Shown in pieces: positions 53,635 to 61,738 of a stretch of DNA of 64,000 nucleotides. Numbering within the stretch: position 1 is the first letter of the stretch; every line of letters starts with the position of its first letter. The translations under genes were made by a program, and so were the position numbers. The notes under the pieces are model-generated. The model had not been told where the DNA came from. It made no database searches and worked only from the letters and a program-made list of their open reading frames with translations. This DNA comes from Flavobacterium sedimenticola (GTDB lineage Bacteria; Bacteroidota; Bacteroidia; Flavobacteriales; Flavobacteriaceae). The stretch is taken from assembly GCF_030053345.1 (NCBI RefSeq), contig NZ_JASGBP010000003.1, positions 216,249 through 280,248 on the forward strand, in the 5' to 3' direction.

Positions 53635-53654
53635 AAATAAAGTATACTTTATTT
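53635..53654. promoter_or_regulatory. Perfect 20-bp palindrome, operator candidate
   Basis: AAATAAAGTATACTTTATTT is a perfect palindrome in the gap between the divergent genes 53,478 (minus) and 53,915 (plus). It overlaps TATTTTTG on the plus strand. A short inverted repeat CTTGTT/AACAAG lies upstream. Nothing else is evident in the 53,555-53,858 stretch. Confidence 0.6.
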
Positions 53655-53858
53655 TTGATACATTTTAAAAATATTTTCTAATGAATTTGCTGGGTTGAAA
53701 GTGTGCTAAATGACACCACCTTATTTTCATACACTCTTATTCTTTTTTGATTCCGAATTAATGTGATGAATTGCCGCTATAATGTGGTGATTCTGGGATG
53801 GCTTTTTTTGTTGGGAAATAATTATGGGGATTCGCCTATTCTAATAAAAATAAACGAA

Positions 53859-53888
53859 TTGAATTAATACAAGATTAATATATTTTTG
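53859..53888 (+). promoter_or_regulatory. Bacteroidota promoter
   Basis: TTG (53859-53861), a 19-base spacer, TATTTTTG (53881-53888), 26 bases before the ATG of the 53,915 gene. Confidence 0.75.
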
Positions 53889-53914
53889 ATATTTTTATAT
53901 GAAAAATATTATGT

Positions 53915-54394
53915 ATGTCAAATACTGAAACAAAGGAAAATATTAATATCAGCCAAATTAGCATTGAACGTCACAAAAGAGTATGGGAAGCATTATTTTA
54001 TGCACATCAAAGAATGGATATTTTAATTATAACTATATCTGGAGCTGGCATATATGTAAGTCTAGAAGCAATGAAGTATTTTCACGAAAAAAACATTGAA
54101 ATTTTACCTTCGTTAAAAATTGGGTCTATTTTTTTTGTAGTATCAATAATATTCAACTTTATAGCACAAAAACTATCTAGTAAAGTACATTTTTACGATT
54201 ATCAAATTTATGATATAGAAGTAACTTGTGAAGTAAAATGTATAGATTCAAATGAATACAAAAAAATACTTAAAAAGTTAAATAAGAAATCCAAGAGAAC
54301 TGATAAAGAAAACAAGGCTTTTAACAGATTAAGCATTGTTTCAATGTTTCTTGGGTTAATTTATCTTATATATTTCTTTGTAACTACTTTTTAA
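53915..54394 (+). CDS. Small membrane protein of unknown function (3 TM)
   Basis: 159 residues. Membrane segments at about 35-52 (ILIITISGAGIYVSLEAM), 68-88 (IGSIFFVVSIIFNFIAQKL) and 141-157 (LSIVSMFLGLIYLIYFF), with a lysine-rich cytoplasmic stretch between the second and third (KKILKKLNKKSKRTDKENK). The pattern recalls small inner-membrane proteins that phages use for exclusion or that effector systems use as pores, but no family was recognised. It has its own promoter. Confidence 0.65.
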   Translation: MSNTETKENINISQISIERHKRVWEALFYAHQRMDILIITISGAGIYVSLEAMKYFHEKNIEILPSLKIGSIFFVVSIIFNFIAQKLSSKVHFYDYQIYDIEVTCEVKCIDSNEYKKILKKLNKKSKRTDKENKAFNRLSIVSMFLGLIYLIYFFVTTF

Positions 54395-54524
54395 CTGGGT
54401 TAACTGGTATTCTGGGTAAACTCTTTTCTTCTCTTAATGGTGTAGATGGGTGTGATGGTTGTGGTGTTGATGGTTTTGATGGTTGTGGAGTTGATGGTTT
54501 TGATGGTTGTTTTTCAGAATTCAT
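54384..54524 (-). CDS. Proline-rich repeat micro-ORF
   Basis: 46 residues beginning MNSEKQPSKPSTPQ, with the octad PSKPSTPQ twice and a third copy as PSHPSTPL, ending REEKSLPRIPVNPVKK. At DNA level it is an imperfect 24-base tandem repeat. The 3' end overlaps the convergent membrane gene by 11 bases. It is an open frame with a regular peptide repeat; whether it is translated is unproven. Confidence 0.45.
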   Translation of the reverse strand: MNSEKQPSKPSTPQPSKPSTPQPSHPSTPLREEKSLPRIPVNPVKK

Positions 54525-54587
54525 ATAATTTGAATTAAAATATTAATTGTAGTTTTACTTAAAAACAAATGTAATAATCTTATAAAT

Positions 54588-54899
54588 ATGAAAACATTTT
54601 TTTTACAAATCAGTGATTACGAATCACAAAGGGATACCAATGATTATTTATTAATGTTTGGTGTAATTATTTTTTTATTTATTCTTGGTGTATTTATTAC
54701 AAGGGCAATTTTCAGTATTCCAAGATTTTTGAAATATCAAAAAGCCCAAACATTTTTATTATTAAGGATTGCAAAAAACAACGGTTTAACCGATTATGAA
54801 TATAAACTAATTAAAGATTTAATCAATCCAGATGAATCATCAAGAATTGGTGAAGTAAAAGTTAGTGAACTTCTTAAGGACTTAGATAATAATATTTAA
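54588..54899 (+). CDS. Small membrane protein of unknown function (1 TM)
   Basis: 103 residues. One strong membrane segment at about 21-43 (YLLMFGVIIFLFILGVFITR) is followed by a cytoplasmic helical tail (NNGLTDYEYKLIKDLINPDE, SELLKDLDNN). No family is recognised. Holin-like topology is possible but the position, far from tail and lysis genes, does not support it strongly. Confidence 0.6.
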   Translation: MKTFFLQISDYESQRDTNDYLLMFGVIIFLFILGVFITRAIFSIPRFLKYQKAQTFLLLRIAKNNGLTDYEYKLIKDLINPDESSRIGEVKVSELLKDLDNNI

Positions 54900-55030
54900 A
54901 TTTACAATTAAATGTACATTCTTTTCAAGAATCATTTATACAATTAATTCAGTATTTGGTATAATATATTTATCCTAAATTATTAACATAGATGTATATT
55001 TGAATACAAAAGTATTTATATTTGTACAAC

Positions 55031-55077
55031 TTAAAACAGAAAAGACCTATTAGAATTTCTAATAGGTCTGTTTTAAA
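55031..55077. terminator. Long bidirectional hairpin
   Basis: TTAAAACAG and CTGTTTTAA form the outer arms and GACCTATTAGAA / TTCTAATAGGTC the inner perfect stem. It separates the 54,588 gene (plus) from the 30-residue ORF (minus). Confidence 0.8.
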
Positions 55078-55094
55078 CTAAAGATAAATAAGTG

Positions 55095-55187
55095 TTACCT
55101 GAAAAGCTTCCTTATTTCTCTCACAGCTTTTGCAAACGCCATAAGTAAAAATGCAAAAGCCAATAATTCTAAAATTCCGTATGTCAT
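55095..55187 (-). CDS. 30-residue membrane micropeptide
   Basis: MTYGILELLAFAFLLMAFAK followed by AVREIRKLFR: a single hydrophobic helix with a basic amphipathic tail, a very plausible small membrane protein or type I-toxin-like peptide. A hairpin lies on each side. It starts with a normal ATG; expression is not proven. Confidence 0.5.
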   Translation of the reverse strand: MTYGILELLAFAFLLMAFAKAVREIRKLFR

Positions 55188-55230
55188 TGGAATATTAATT
55201 AGGTGTTAAACAATACATCTAAATTCATAA

Positions 55231-55259
55231 AGTCAAGAATTGCCGTTCTTGGCTTTTTT
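55231..55259 (+). terminator. Rho-independent terminator with no known gene
   Basis: GTCAAGAA, a 6-base loop, TTCTTGGC and TTTTTT. No plus-strand gene precedes it after 54,899, so it may end an unseen short transcript antisense to the micropeptide. From here to 55,736 no gene was found. That gap has a small hairpin (GTAGG/CCTAC, near 55,273), the palindrome AAACTAAGTTAGTTT near 55,400, and AATGTA/TACATT near 55,700. Confidence 0.65.
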
Positions 55260-55736
55260 GTTTTCAGATGGTGTAGGCTCGTCCTACATTTCTTAAAATT
55301 TGTCTTCTCAAAGATACTTTATAGGAAACTAATTCAAAAAGTTTTTTATTAACATTAGCGGCTGTATTTTCGCTTGCGCAAAAGGGTTAAAAACCTCTAA
55401 ACTAAGTTAGTTTACCCATAATGGATAGTATTTTTATCCTTTCAAACAGTATTTTCTAAATTTCGCAAAATCAGCTTCCTTGCTGCGAATGTTAATAAGT
55501 CCGTTATCATCCCATTGTCTAATTGACGGTATAAAATAAAAATGGAATAATTTTTATTCTAACTGAACAAATATCTGTAATAAAGTTGAATTGATTTGCT
55601 TCCAATTGTAGGCGGAATAAAATGTACCACACTAAGTAATTTTGGGTATCATTTTATTAGATATTCTGATAAAGAAATACAAATTTAAGGGTTATCATTG
55701 AAATGTACAAAAGTGTTACATTGTTTGTTATTAGCA

Positions 55737-55955
55737 TCATTTTTGCATCTGAATGATAATCTGTTCAATTCGTTTGGTTGATAGTTCAAAATCATCTGAT
55801 AGCATTATATACTTCATTTCTTTGTTTTGTATATCGATGTTATTGAATGCTTCATAAATTTCAATATCTCTTATCACTTGATAGCTTAATATACCAGCCT
55901 TAACAAACTGGTATAACACATCTTCATTCTTCTTTAATAATTCGTATCTGGTCAT
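55737..55955 (-). CDS. Small HTH-like protein after the sigma factor
   Basis: 72 residues. The C-terminal half (YIMLSDDFELSTKRIEQIII) has the spacing of a helix-turn-helix of the kind that recognises DNA by its second helix; the first half is helical and acidic. It starts 5 bases after the sigma factor stop. A co-regulator, anti-sigma or sigma-appropriation factor is inferred from position. Confidence 0.6.
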   Translation of the reverse strand: MTRYELLKKNEDVLYQFVKAGILSYQVIRDIEIYEAFNNIDIQNKEMKYIMLSDDFELSTKRIEQIIIQMQK

Positions 55956-55960
55956 TTCAA

Positions 55961-56737
55961 TTATTCATTATTTAAAATCTTTTTTAGGCTTTTAAGTGCT
56001 TTTCTTTTTAGGTCACCAATGTTCTGTTTGGTCACACCAAGTCTTTTTGCCATTTCTGTATCAGATATTTTTGTTGTTCCGATTCCGAATACATTGATGA
56101 TGATTTCTCGATGTGATTCCTTCAATTGATTCAAAGCTGATTCAATGGTGAGTTTTGTTTGTTCTTGTTCTGATATTAAGTCGAACTGGGTTAATGTATC
56201 TTGAACATCAATATCATCATCAATCTTAACAAATTGTGCTTGTTTAAAGTAATCGCTGATTTGGTCTTTTGAAAACAGATTCATTGCTTCCAAATCATTT
56301 TGTGTCATTGGTCTGTGATTCTTTTGAAGAAAATCATTTGCAACCTTATTGATTTGGTATTCACTTCTGTATACATTCAATGGAATTCTAACATTTTGGA
56401 TGTTGGTTAGAATGTATGTGCTTATTGTTCTTTTGATGGATATTCCAGCGTAATAACTGAATTTAACATCCAGTTCTAATTTGTAATTTTTAACGGCATT
56501 GATAAGACCAACGTTACCTTCACTAATCAAATCATCATAATCGATGTTCTCATATTTTTCAACCTCTTTATAAAATTGTTTGGCATAATAAACCACCAAT
56601 CTTAGGTTTGATGTTATTAGGGTTTCATAGGCTTTTTGGTCACCATTTTGATAATCTTTAAACAGTTGTTGAGTTTCTTCTTCTGTTAGCTGTTTTAGTT
56701 TAGATAAGTCTTTGTAATAGTTTTGATTTAATCTCAC
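55961..56737 (-). CDS. Sigma-70 family factor carried by the element
   Basis: 258 residues from a GTG start (an in-frame TAA lies just upstream). Region 2 is NLRLVVYYAKQFYKEVEKYE with IDYDDLISEGNVGLINAVKN and YAGISIKRTISTYILTNIQN, region 3 follows (VRIPLNVYRSEYQINKVAND), and region 4 ends with IITINVFGIGTT-like and SDTEMAKRLGVTKQNIGDLK. It lacks region 1.1 and is like RpoD rather than an ECF factor. It would let the element redirect host RNA polymerase, probably to late (tail) genes. Its promoter specificity is unknown. Confidence 0.88.
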   Translation of the reverse strand: MRLNQNYYKDLSKLKQLTEEETQQLFKDYQNGDQKAYETLITSNLRLVVYYAKQFYKEVEKYENIDYDDLISEGNVGLINAVKNYKLELDVKFSYYAGISIKRTISTYILTNIQNVRIPLNVYRSEYQINKVANDFLQKNHRPMTQNDLEAMNLFSKDQISDYFKQAQFVKIDDDIDVQDTLTQFDLISEQEQTKLTIESALNQLKESHREIIINVFGIGTTKISDTEMAKRLGVTKQNIGDLKRKALKSLKKILNNE

Positions 56738-56809
56738 TTCATAGGCATATTATATAAATGTTATTCTATTTATAAATATGTCAGAAAATCAAAAAGTACA
56801 GATTTTGGT

Positions 56810-56854
56810 AAAAAAAAAAGAATGGTGTTATTTAACTTTAATTAAACAACACCA
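56810..56854 (-). terminator. Terminator of the tail operon
   Basis: On the minus strand TGGTGTTGTTTAA pairs with TTAAATAACACCA, followed by a T-rich tract of about ten Ts, 20 bases after the tape-measure stop. Confidence 0.85.
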
Positions 56855-56873
56855 CCCTTGATTTTATTGATGA

Positions 56874-59714
56874 TTAAAAGTTTGCCATTTGTTCAATGAT
56901 GGCAACTCTGTTTTGTGTATCTGATATATCAACAACACTTACAACTGGGTTTGGTAATGCAGTATTAGCTTGTGCAATCTTACTGGCTAATAAGTCATAA
57001 TCAAAACTCATTTTAAGACCATTTAAAGCACCGAAACTTGTATAACCACCAACTGAACCACCAGATGCAAAAGAAGGAACTCCGATGCTTCTAAAGAAGG
57101 CTGAACCACCAGCTTTTCTTTGTTGTTCTTCATTAAGTATCATTTCGCCTTGTTTAACGTATGCAAGGGTATCATCACCATTTCTTAATGGAACTGATAA
57201 GTTTGCACCGTTATCAATTACACCGCTTCTAAGTGTCGGGATAATACCCCCAGATGCTCTGCTAGGTACTTTGGTAGCGGCAATTTTTCCAACATTCATT
57301 AAACCAGTTGCAAGAACAACACCAGCTTGTGCAATCTTGGCAATACCACCAGCTGGTTCTGGCAAAACAGATTTAGCTGATAAGATTGCGGTAACCCCTT
57401 GGTAAGTGTTTATTGTTGCTTGTGCTATTGCTGCTGCTTTTCCAGCGGCTGTTGCTTCACCTAATAAACCAGCAATTGCACCAAATGTATCTGAATATAC
57501 TTGAAGCTTGGCTTTCTCTTTATCTTCTTCAATCTTTTGCTGAATATTTGCGTGTTTTTTGGTGATGAGGTCTTTTGATGCACCAGTTTTTTCAGCGGCT
57601 GCAAGTTCAGCTTCATAACGGATTCTTTCACGTTCTGTTTGCAAATCAAATTCATTGGTAAACTTTTCTTCATCAAGTATTCTTTGATTCTCCAAATCTA
57701 TTGCTTGTTGTTCCTTTTTGGCTGCATCCCTTTGCTTTTGTGCTTCTTCATTTTTGATTCTGGTATTCTCATTAATCAAATCAATAGCATCATTGTATTG
57801 TTGTTGGTTAATGATTCCTTTTTGAAGTCTTAATAATTGAAACTCGGCTTCTTTTTGTTGGATGGCATTGTTTTCAGCAATGATATTTTGAAGCTTCTGT
57901 TCACTAAAGAATTTATCATCATTTAGTTTTGTTTGATGATTCTTTTTGAATATATCTAATTCCCTTTGTGCTTCTGAAATGGTGGTATCAGCTTGTTTCT
58001 TTGCAAACTCATTTGTTAATGCAAGTGCTTGTGCTTGGTAGGCTGTTTGGGTTATTTTCTTGGCATCGTATTCTTGTTTTAAGATTGCAAGCTTTTTATC
58101 CAGTACTTGTTTTTCAAATGCCAATTCTTCTTCAAGTGATTTCTTTTTAAACCCTTGTTGTTGAATGAACAAATCCAATTCATCTTTCGATTTTTGAATG
58201 CTGGCATCAATTGCTTTTTGTCTGGCTTGTTCTCTTTTTTGTCTTGCATCTTCTGCTGCTTGTTCAGCTTTTTCTTGTTTGGCTTTTCTATCTTCTTCTA
58301 ATTTATCTTGTGCATTTTGATTCTTTTCCAAACGCTTGGTTGATTCATCTTTGATTGCAATTTTTGCCAGTTCAGCTTTCTTGATTAAATCAACTTCATC
58401 TTGTGTAATCTTACCTAAGTTCAATAATTCAATAGCGTATGCAGTACCTCTTTTTTTAAGGTTTGCAATTTCTTGTGCATTCAATGCACCTTTAATTCTG
58501 GTAGCTTCAACAGCGTTTGCAAGTTCCTTATCAGCCAATGCAGTTCTTTGATTAAAGTTTGCTGTTTCAATTGCTTCTGCTTGTTTTAAGAACTTCAATC
58601 TTTCTTGTTCAGATAGTGTTCTGTTTTTTGATTGAAGAATAAGTTCAGCATATTGTTGTGCTGCTTTTGCATTTGCAACTTCTTGAATACTTTGTTGGTC
58701 GGCTAAATCTTGTTGTGCTGCTTTAAGTGCAGCAGCTTCTTTTGCAGCATTTGCCATTTCAGAACCCATTTTTTTCAATGAATCGATTGGGTTTAATAAA
58801 AAGTTACCCAGTTTTGAAATTGCATCCCCAACACTTGTAATACTTGATAAGAATGCAACAAGTGTTTGTTGAACAACTCTGACTGCTGCACCCATTGCTG
58901 CCATACCTTGTTCAATTTTATCTATTAGTGGGTCAAAGGTTTTGAAGTAACCAATTAGAAGTGCTATTGCAATTATGATTAAACCAATTCCAGTTGCTGC
59001 TAAAGCAGCGGTAAAGATTCTAACAGCACCAGTTCCAATGTTTGTTGCAACTGCCATTGCTTTTTGACTTGTTGAAAGTCCATCTGTAGCAGTAGCAGCA
59101 TTTTTGATTTGTAAAGCACCACCAGCTACATCATTTTTAACAGCACCAAATAATTGTGAAGTAGTTGATAAACCATCTTTTAGTACTGCCAATTTTCCAG
59201 AAAAGATTCCAGATTCATTTAATGCACTTGTGATGGCATTTTTATAATCTCCAATACCTATTTTTTGTTGTTCATATGCACTAACATTGGTTTTGATAAA
59301 CTTGTTGTTCTCATCAAGCTTTGCATTGATTTCGGCTAGTTTCTGTTTGCCTTCATCAGTTTTAAGATTCAACTGATTTCTGAGGGTTAACAATTGGGTA
59401 TTGTTTTCTCTGGCTTGTGCTATTGATAGGTTTTCTTTTGCAATAGCATCAGCAATTGCCAATGATGTTTGTGCAAATGAATTATTTGCTGATGATAATT
59501 GAATAACAACCGCTTTTTGTTGGTTGTAAGAAGTTTGTAATCTTGACAATTCAACTGCATTTTTTTGATAAGCATTGCTTGTTGTTTGGTTTGATGCAGT
59601 TAATTGTTTTTGAGCAGCTTGTAATCTTTCGATTTCTGCTCTGGTTTCACCCATCTTGGTAAGTAATGCTGATGTATTAATATCCAAGTTTAGGATTTCA
59701 ACTTTGTTTGCCAT
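56874..59714 (-). CDS. Phage tail tape measure protein
   Basis: 946 residues, mostly helical. Residues 15-165 and about 440-760 are coiled coil (e.g. RAEIERLQAAQKQLTASNQT; DKLEEDRKAKQEKAEQAAED). A hydrophobic block lies near 230-260 (AALAATGIGLIIIAIALLIG), and the C-terminal third is Gly/Ala-rich (TLAYVKQGEMILNEEQQRKA near SRASGGIIPTLRSG), as in tape measure proteins. It sets tail length and is injected with the DNA. A length of 946 suggests a tail of moderate length. It is the last gene of the visible tail operon. Confidence 0.88.
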   Translation of the reverse strand: MANKVEILNLDINTSALLTKMGETRAEIERLQAAQKQLTASNQTTSNAYQKNAVELSRLQTSYNQQKAVVIQLSSANNSFAQTSLAIADAIAKENLSIAQARENNTQLLTLRNQLNLKTDEGKQKLAEINAKLDENNKFIKTNVSAYEQQKIGIGDYKNAITSALNESGIFSGKLAVLKDGLSTTSQLFGAVKNDVAGGALQIKNAATATDGLSTSQKAMAVATNIGTGAVRIFTAALAATGIGLIIIAIALLIGYFKTFDPLIDKIEQGMAAMGAAVRVVQQTLVAFLSSITSVGDAISKLGNFLLNPIDSLKKMGSEMANAAKEAAALKAAQQDLADQQSIQEVANAKAAQQYAELILQSKNRTLSEQERLKFLKQAEAIETANFNQRTALADKELANAVEATRIKGALNAQEIANLKKRGTAYAIELLNLGKITQDEVDLIKKAELAKIAIKDESTKRLEKNQNAQDKLEEDRKAKQEKAEQAAEDARQKREQARQKAIDASIQKSKDELDLFIQQQGFKKKSLEEELAFEKQVLDKKLAILKQEYDAKKITQTAYQAQALALTNEFAKKQADTTISEAQRELDIFKKNHQTKLNDDKFFSEQKLQNIIAENNAIQQKEAEFQLLRLQKGIINQQQYNDAIDLINENTRIKNEEAQKQRDAAKKEQQAIDLENQRILDEEKFTNEFDLQTERERIRYEAELAAAEKTGASKDLITKKHANIQQKIEEDKEKAKLQVYSDTFGAIAGLLGEATAAGKAAAIAQATINTYQGVTAILSAKSVLPEPAGGIAKIAQAGVVLATGLMNVGKIAATKVPSRASGGIIPTLRSGVIDNGANLSVPLRNGDDTLAYVKQGEMILNEEQQRKAGGSAFFRSIGVPSFASGGSVGGYTSFGALNGLKMSFDYDLLASKIAQANTALPNPVVSVVDISDTQNRVAIIEQMANF

Positions 59715-59776
59715 TTAGCTTTTATGTTTTCATCTTGTTATGTTTTGTGCTGCCATTGACAGCGGTTAATATTCTT

Positions 59777-61738
59777 TTACTTGTTTAACTTGATTAGTTC
59801 AACTGAAGTTACTTTTCCAATCTTATAATTATTGATTTTATTGATTAAGAAAATACCACCCAATTGTTCTATGTAATACAGTTTTTTGAAATCAAAATTA
59901 GCAACATCAGTTGATGTTAAGTAGAACTTAGCGGTTATGATTTTTGCATTATTGAATATTGAATTCAATGGTGCATAATATGAATCAATGGTTTCATTCC
60001 AAGCAATATTTTGATAGGTTTCAACCTTTGCTGAAAGTACTGTTGTTGAACTGCCAGTAACACCACTAATAACTGCTTCTGTTCCTATTTTAGCTGGTGA
60101 ACCGAATTCATAATCAATTGCCCTTAAAAAATAATACTTCCCAGATAAACCCTTATATTTGATTTGACCAGTATCGGTTACTTCTTTATTCCACATTTTG
60201 TAAACGTGTACATCTTGAAGTTCAAGTAATGGAACTGTATCTTTTTCTGGCGATGTTATTTTTGATTCAATCACATCCAATTTTTCAGATAGATTCTTGT
60301 TGTTGACCAAAAGAACACCATCATTGTAGTTCACATTTTCTTCATTGTATTTGTACTTGAAATTGTTTTCTTGTGCATAAGTTCCATACAGATATTTTTC
60401 TTTTTCGATGTATTGAAATTTATCTGACCAGTTAACCACAATTGGGTTATTGATTACTTCATCGAGTGTTCTAAATTCATAGTTGTTGGTGTATTTATCT
60501 TTATATAAAGTCAAACCATATCTATGAATGATTTCTTTTATAAAATCGATAGTATTGAAGTTCTTTAACTCATTTTGAAAATCATACAATGGGTCATCAT
60601 AGTAACCAAATTGAATAGTAAAGTTTGTGCTGTTATTAAATAGATTATCAATACCAACGGGTGATGTTGTTAGAATCGAAAAGGTTTCATTTTCGTTCAA
60701 AGAAAAGTTGTAATTGATATTCAAATTGGTGTATTGTGTAACACCTTCTGCAATCTTCACTTTTGGTCTTGAACTAGCTAATGCACCATTTGGTGAATTG
60801 TATTCACAATTCTTTACAAACCAAATATCAACTGGTACATTTTCACTTAGATTCTGAACTTTTACTGCATTGATTTTACCAGTAATTTTGATGTTGAAAT
60901 TCTTTGCTTCAAGTGCTTTGATGTGTTCATCCGTTGTACCATATCCATTAGTTGATAGTGTTGTAAATATTGTTGTTGCAACTGATGAAGTAAACCCAGT
61001 TGTATCTAAAATATATCTTGATAAACCACCTCTGTTATAATTTGTAGCACCACCAGTAAATGAAGCAATTGGAATGATATTATCATTAGCTTCTGGGTTA
61101 ACACCTTTTGGGTAAGTCATCCAAAGATTATTGAAATCTTCTGATTGGAATATTGAACCCGAATAAGTGAATCCATAAGTTTCAAATATTCGATTCCATA
61201 GGTATGAAATTTTCACACTTGGAATCAAATAATCAATATTCAAAGTATCACCAGAAATGATTGATTTACCATTATAATCAGCAATGATATAACAGTAATC
61301 TAAATTATTGTTCCAAGTGTTTATAACGCTTGTAAGGTTCTTAGTATGGGTTATCTCACCAATGTATAAATCCCCGAGCGTTTTGTTCTCTAATGCCTTA
61401 AAAATATCTAAGTTTCCATCATAAATTGTAATATCATAGTACTTAGGGTTGGTTTCATTTATGATTGCCCAACCATTATGAACCATCTTATCATTTTCAA
61501 CAAAATAATCACAACTTGATTTGATGTATGGTAATTGTGATTGTGAACCAAGATTACCCAAGTAACCAAAGATTCTTTGATTATTTGGGGTTAATGGTAA
61601 CTTGATATTTGTTGAATAATTTGTTTGGGTTGTATTCAGATTTGCAAGATTATTAACTTGTAATGTTCTTGTGAACTCTGATTCAGTATCAAGTAAATCA
61701 ACCAATTCATTATTTATGTAAAGCCTTTGGTCATTCAT
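59777..61738 (-). CDS. Phage tail-associated structural protein
   Basis: 653 residues. MNDQRLYINNELVDLLDTES then NLNTTQTNYSTNIKLPLTPN resembles tail/baseplate proteins of Bacteroidota prophages that lie next to the tape measure gene. Beta-rich, no enzymatic motif seen. Its ATG overlaps the stop of the upstream gene by one base (TAATG), so the two are translationally coupled. Baseplate hub or distal tail role is inferred. Confidence 0.75.
   Translation of the reverse strand: MNDQRLYINNELVDLLDTESEFTRTLQVNNLANLNTTQTNYSTNIKLPLTPNNQRIFGYLGNLGSQSQLPYIKSSCDYFVENDKMVHNGWAIINETNPKYYDITIYDGNLDIFKALENKTLGDLYIGEITHTKNLTSVINTWNNNLDYCYIIADYNGKSIISGDTLNIDYLIPSVKISYLWNRIFETYGFTYSGSIFQSEDFNNLWMTYPKGVNPEANDNIIPIASFTGGATNYNRGGLSRYILDTTGFTSSVATTIFTTLSTNGYGTTDEHIKALEAKNFNIKITGKINAVKVQNLSENVPVDIWFVKNCEYNSPNGALASSRPKVKIAEGVTQYTNLNINYNFSLNENETFSILTTSPVGIDNLFNNSTNFTIQFGYYDDPLYDFQNELKNFNTIDFIKEIIHRYGLTLYKDKYTNNYEFRTLDEVINNPIVVNWSDKFQYIEKEKYLYGTYAQENNFKYKYNEENVNYNDGVLLVNNKNLSEKLDVIESKITSPEKDTVPLLELQDVHVYKMWNKEVTDTGQIKYKGLSGKYYFLRAIDYEFGSPAKIGTEAVISGVTGSSTTVLSAKVETYQNIAWNETIDSYYAPLNSIFNNAKIITAKFYLTSTDVANFDFKKLYYIEQLGGIFLINKINNYKIGKVTSVELIKLNK

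Noticed and set aside
55260..55736. Hidden gene in the gap before the sigma operon
   Set aside because: No frame over about 30 codons with a start codon was seen on either strand; only small inverted repeats are present.
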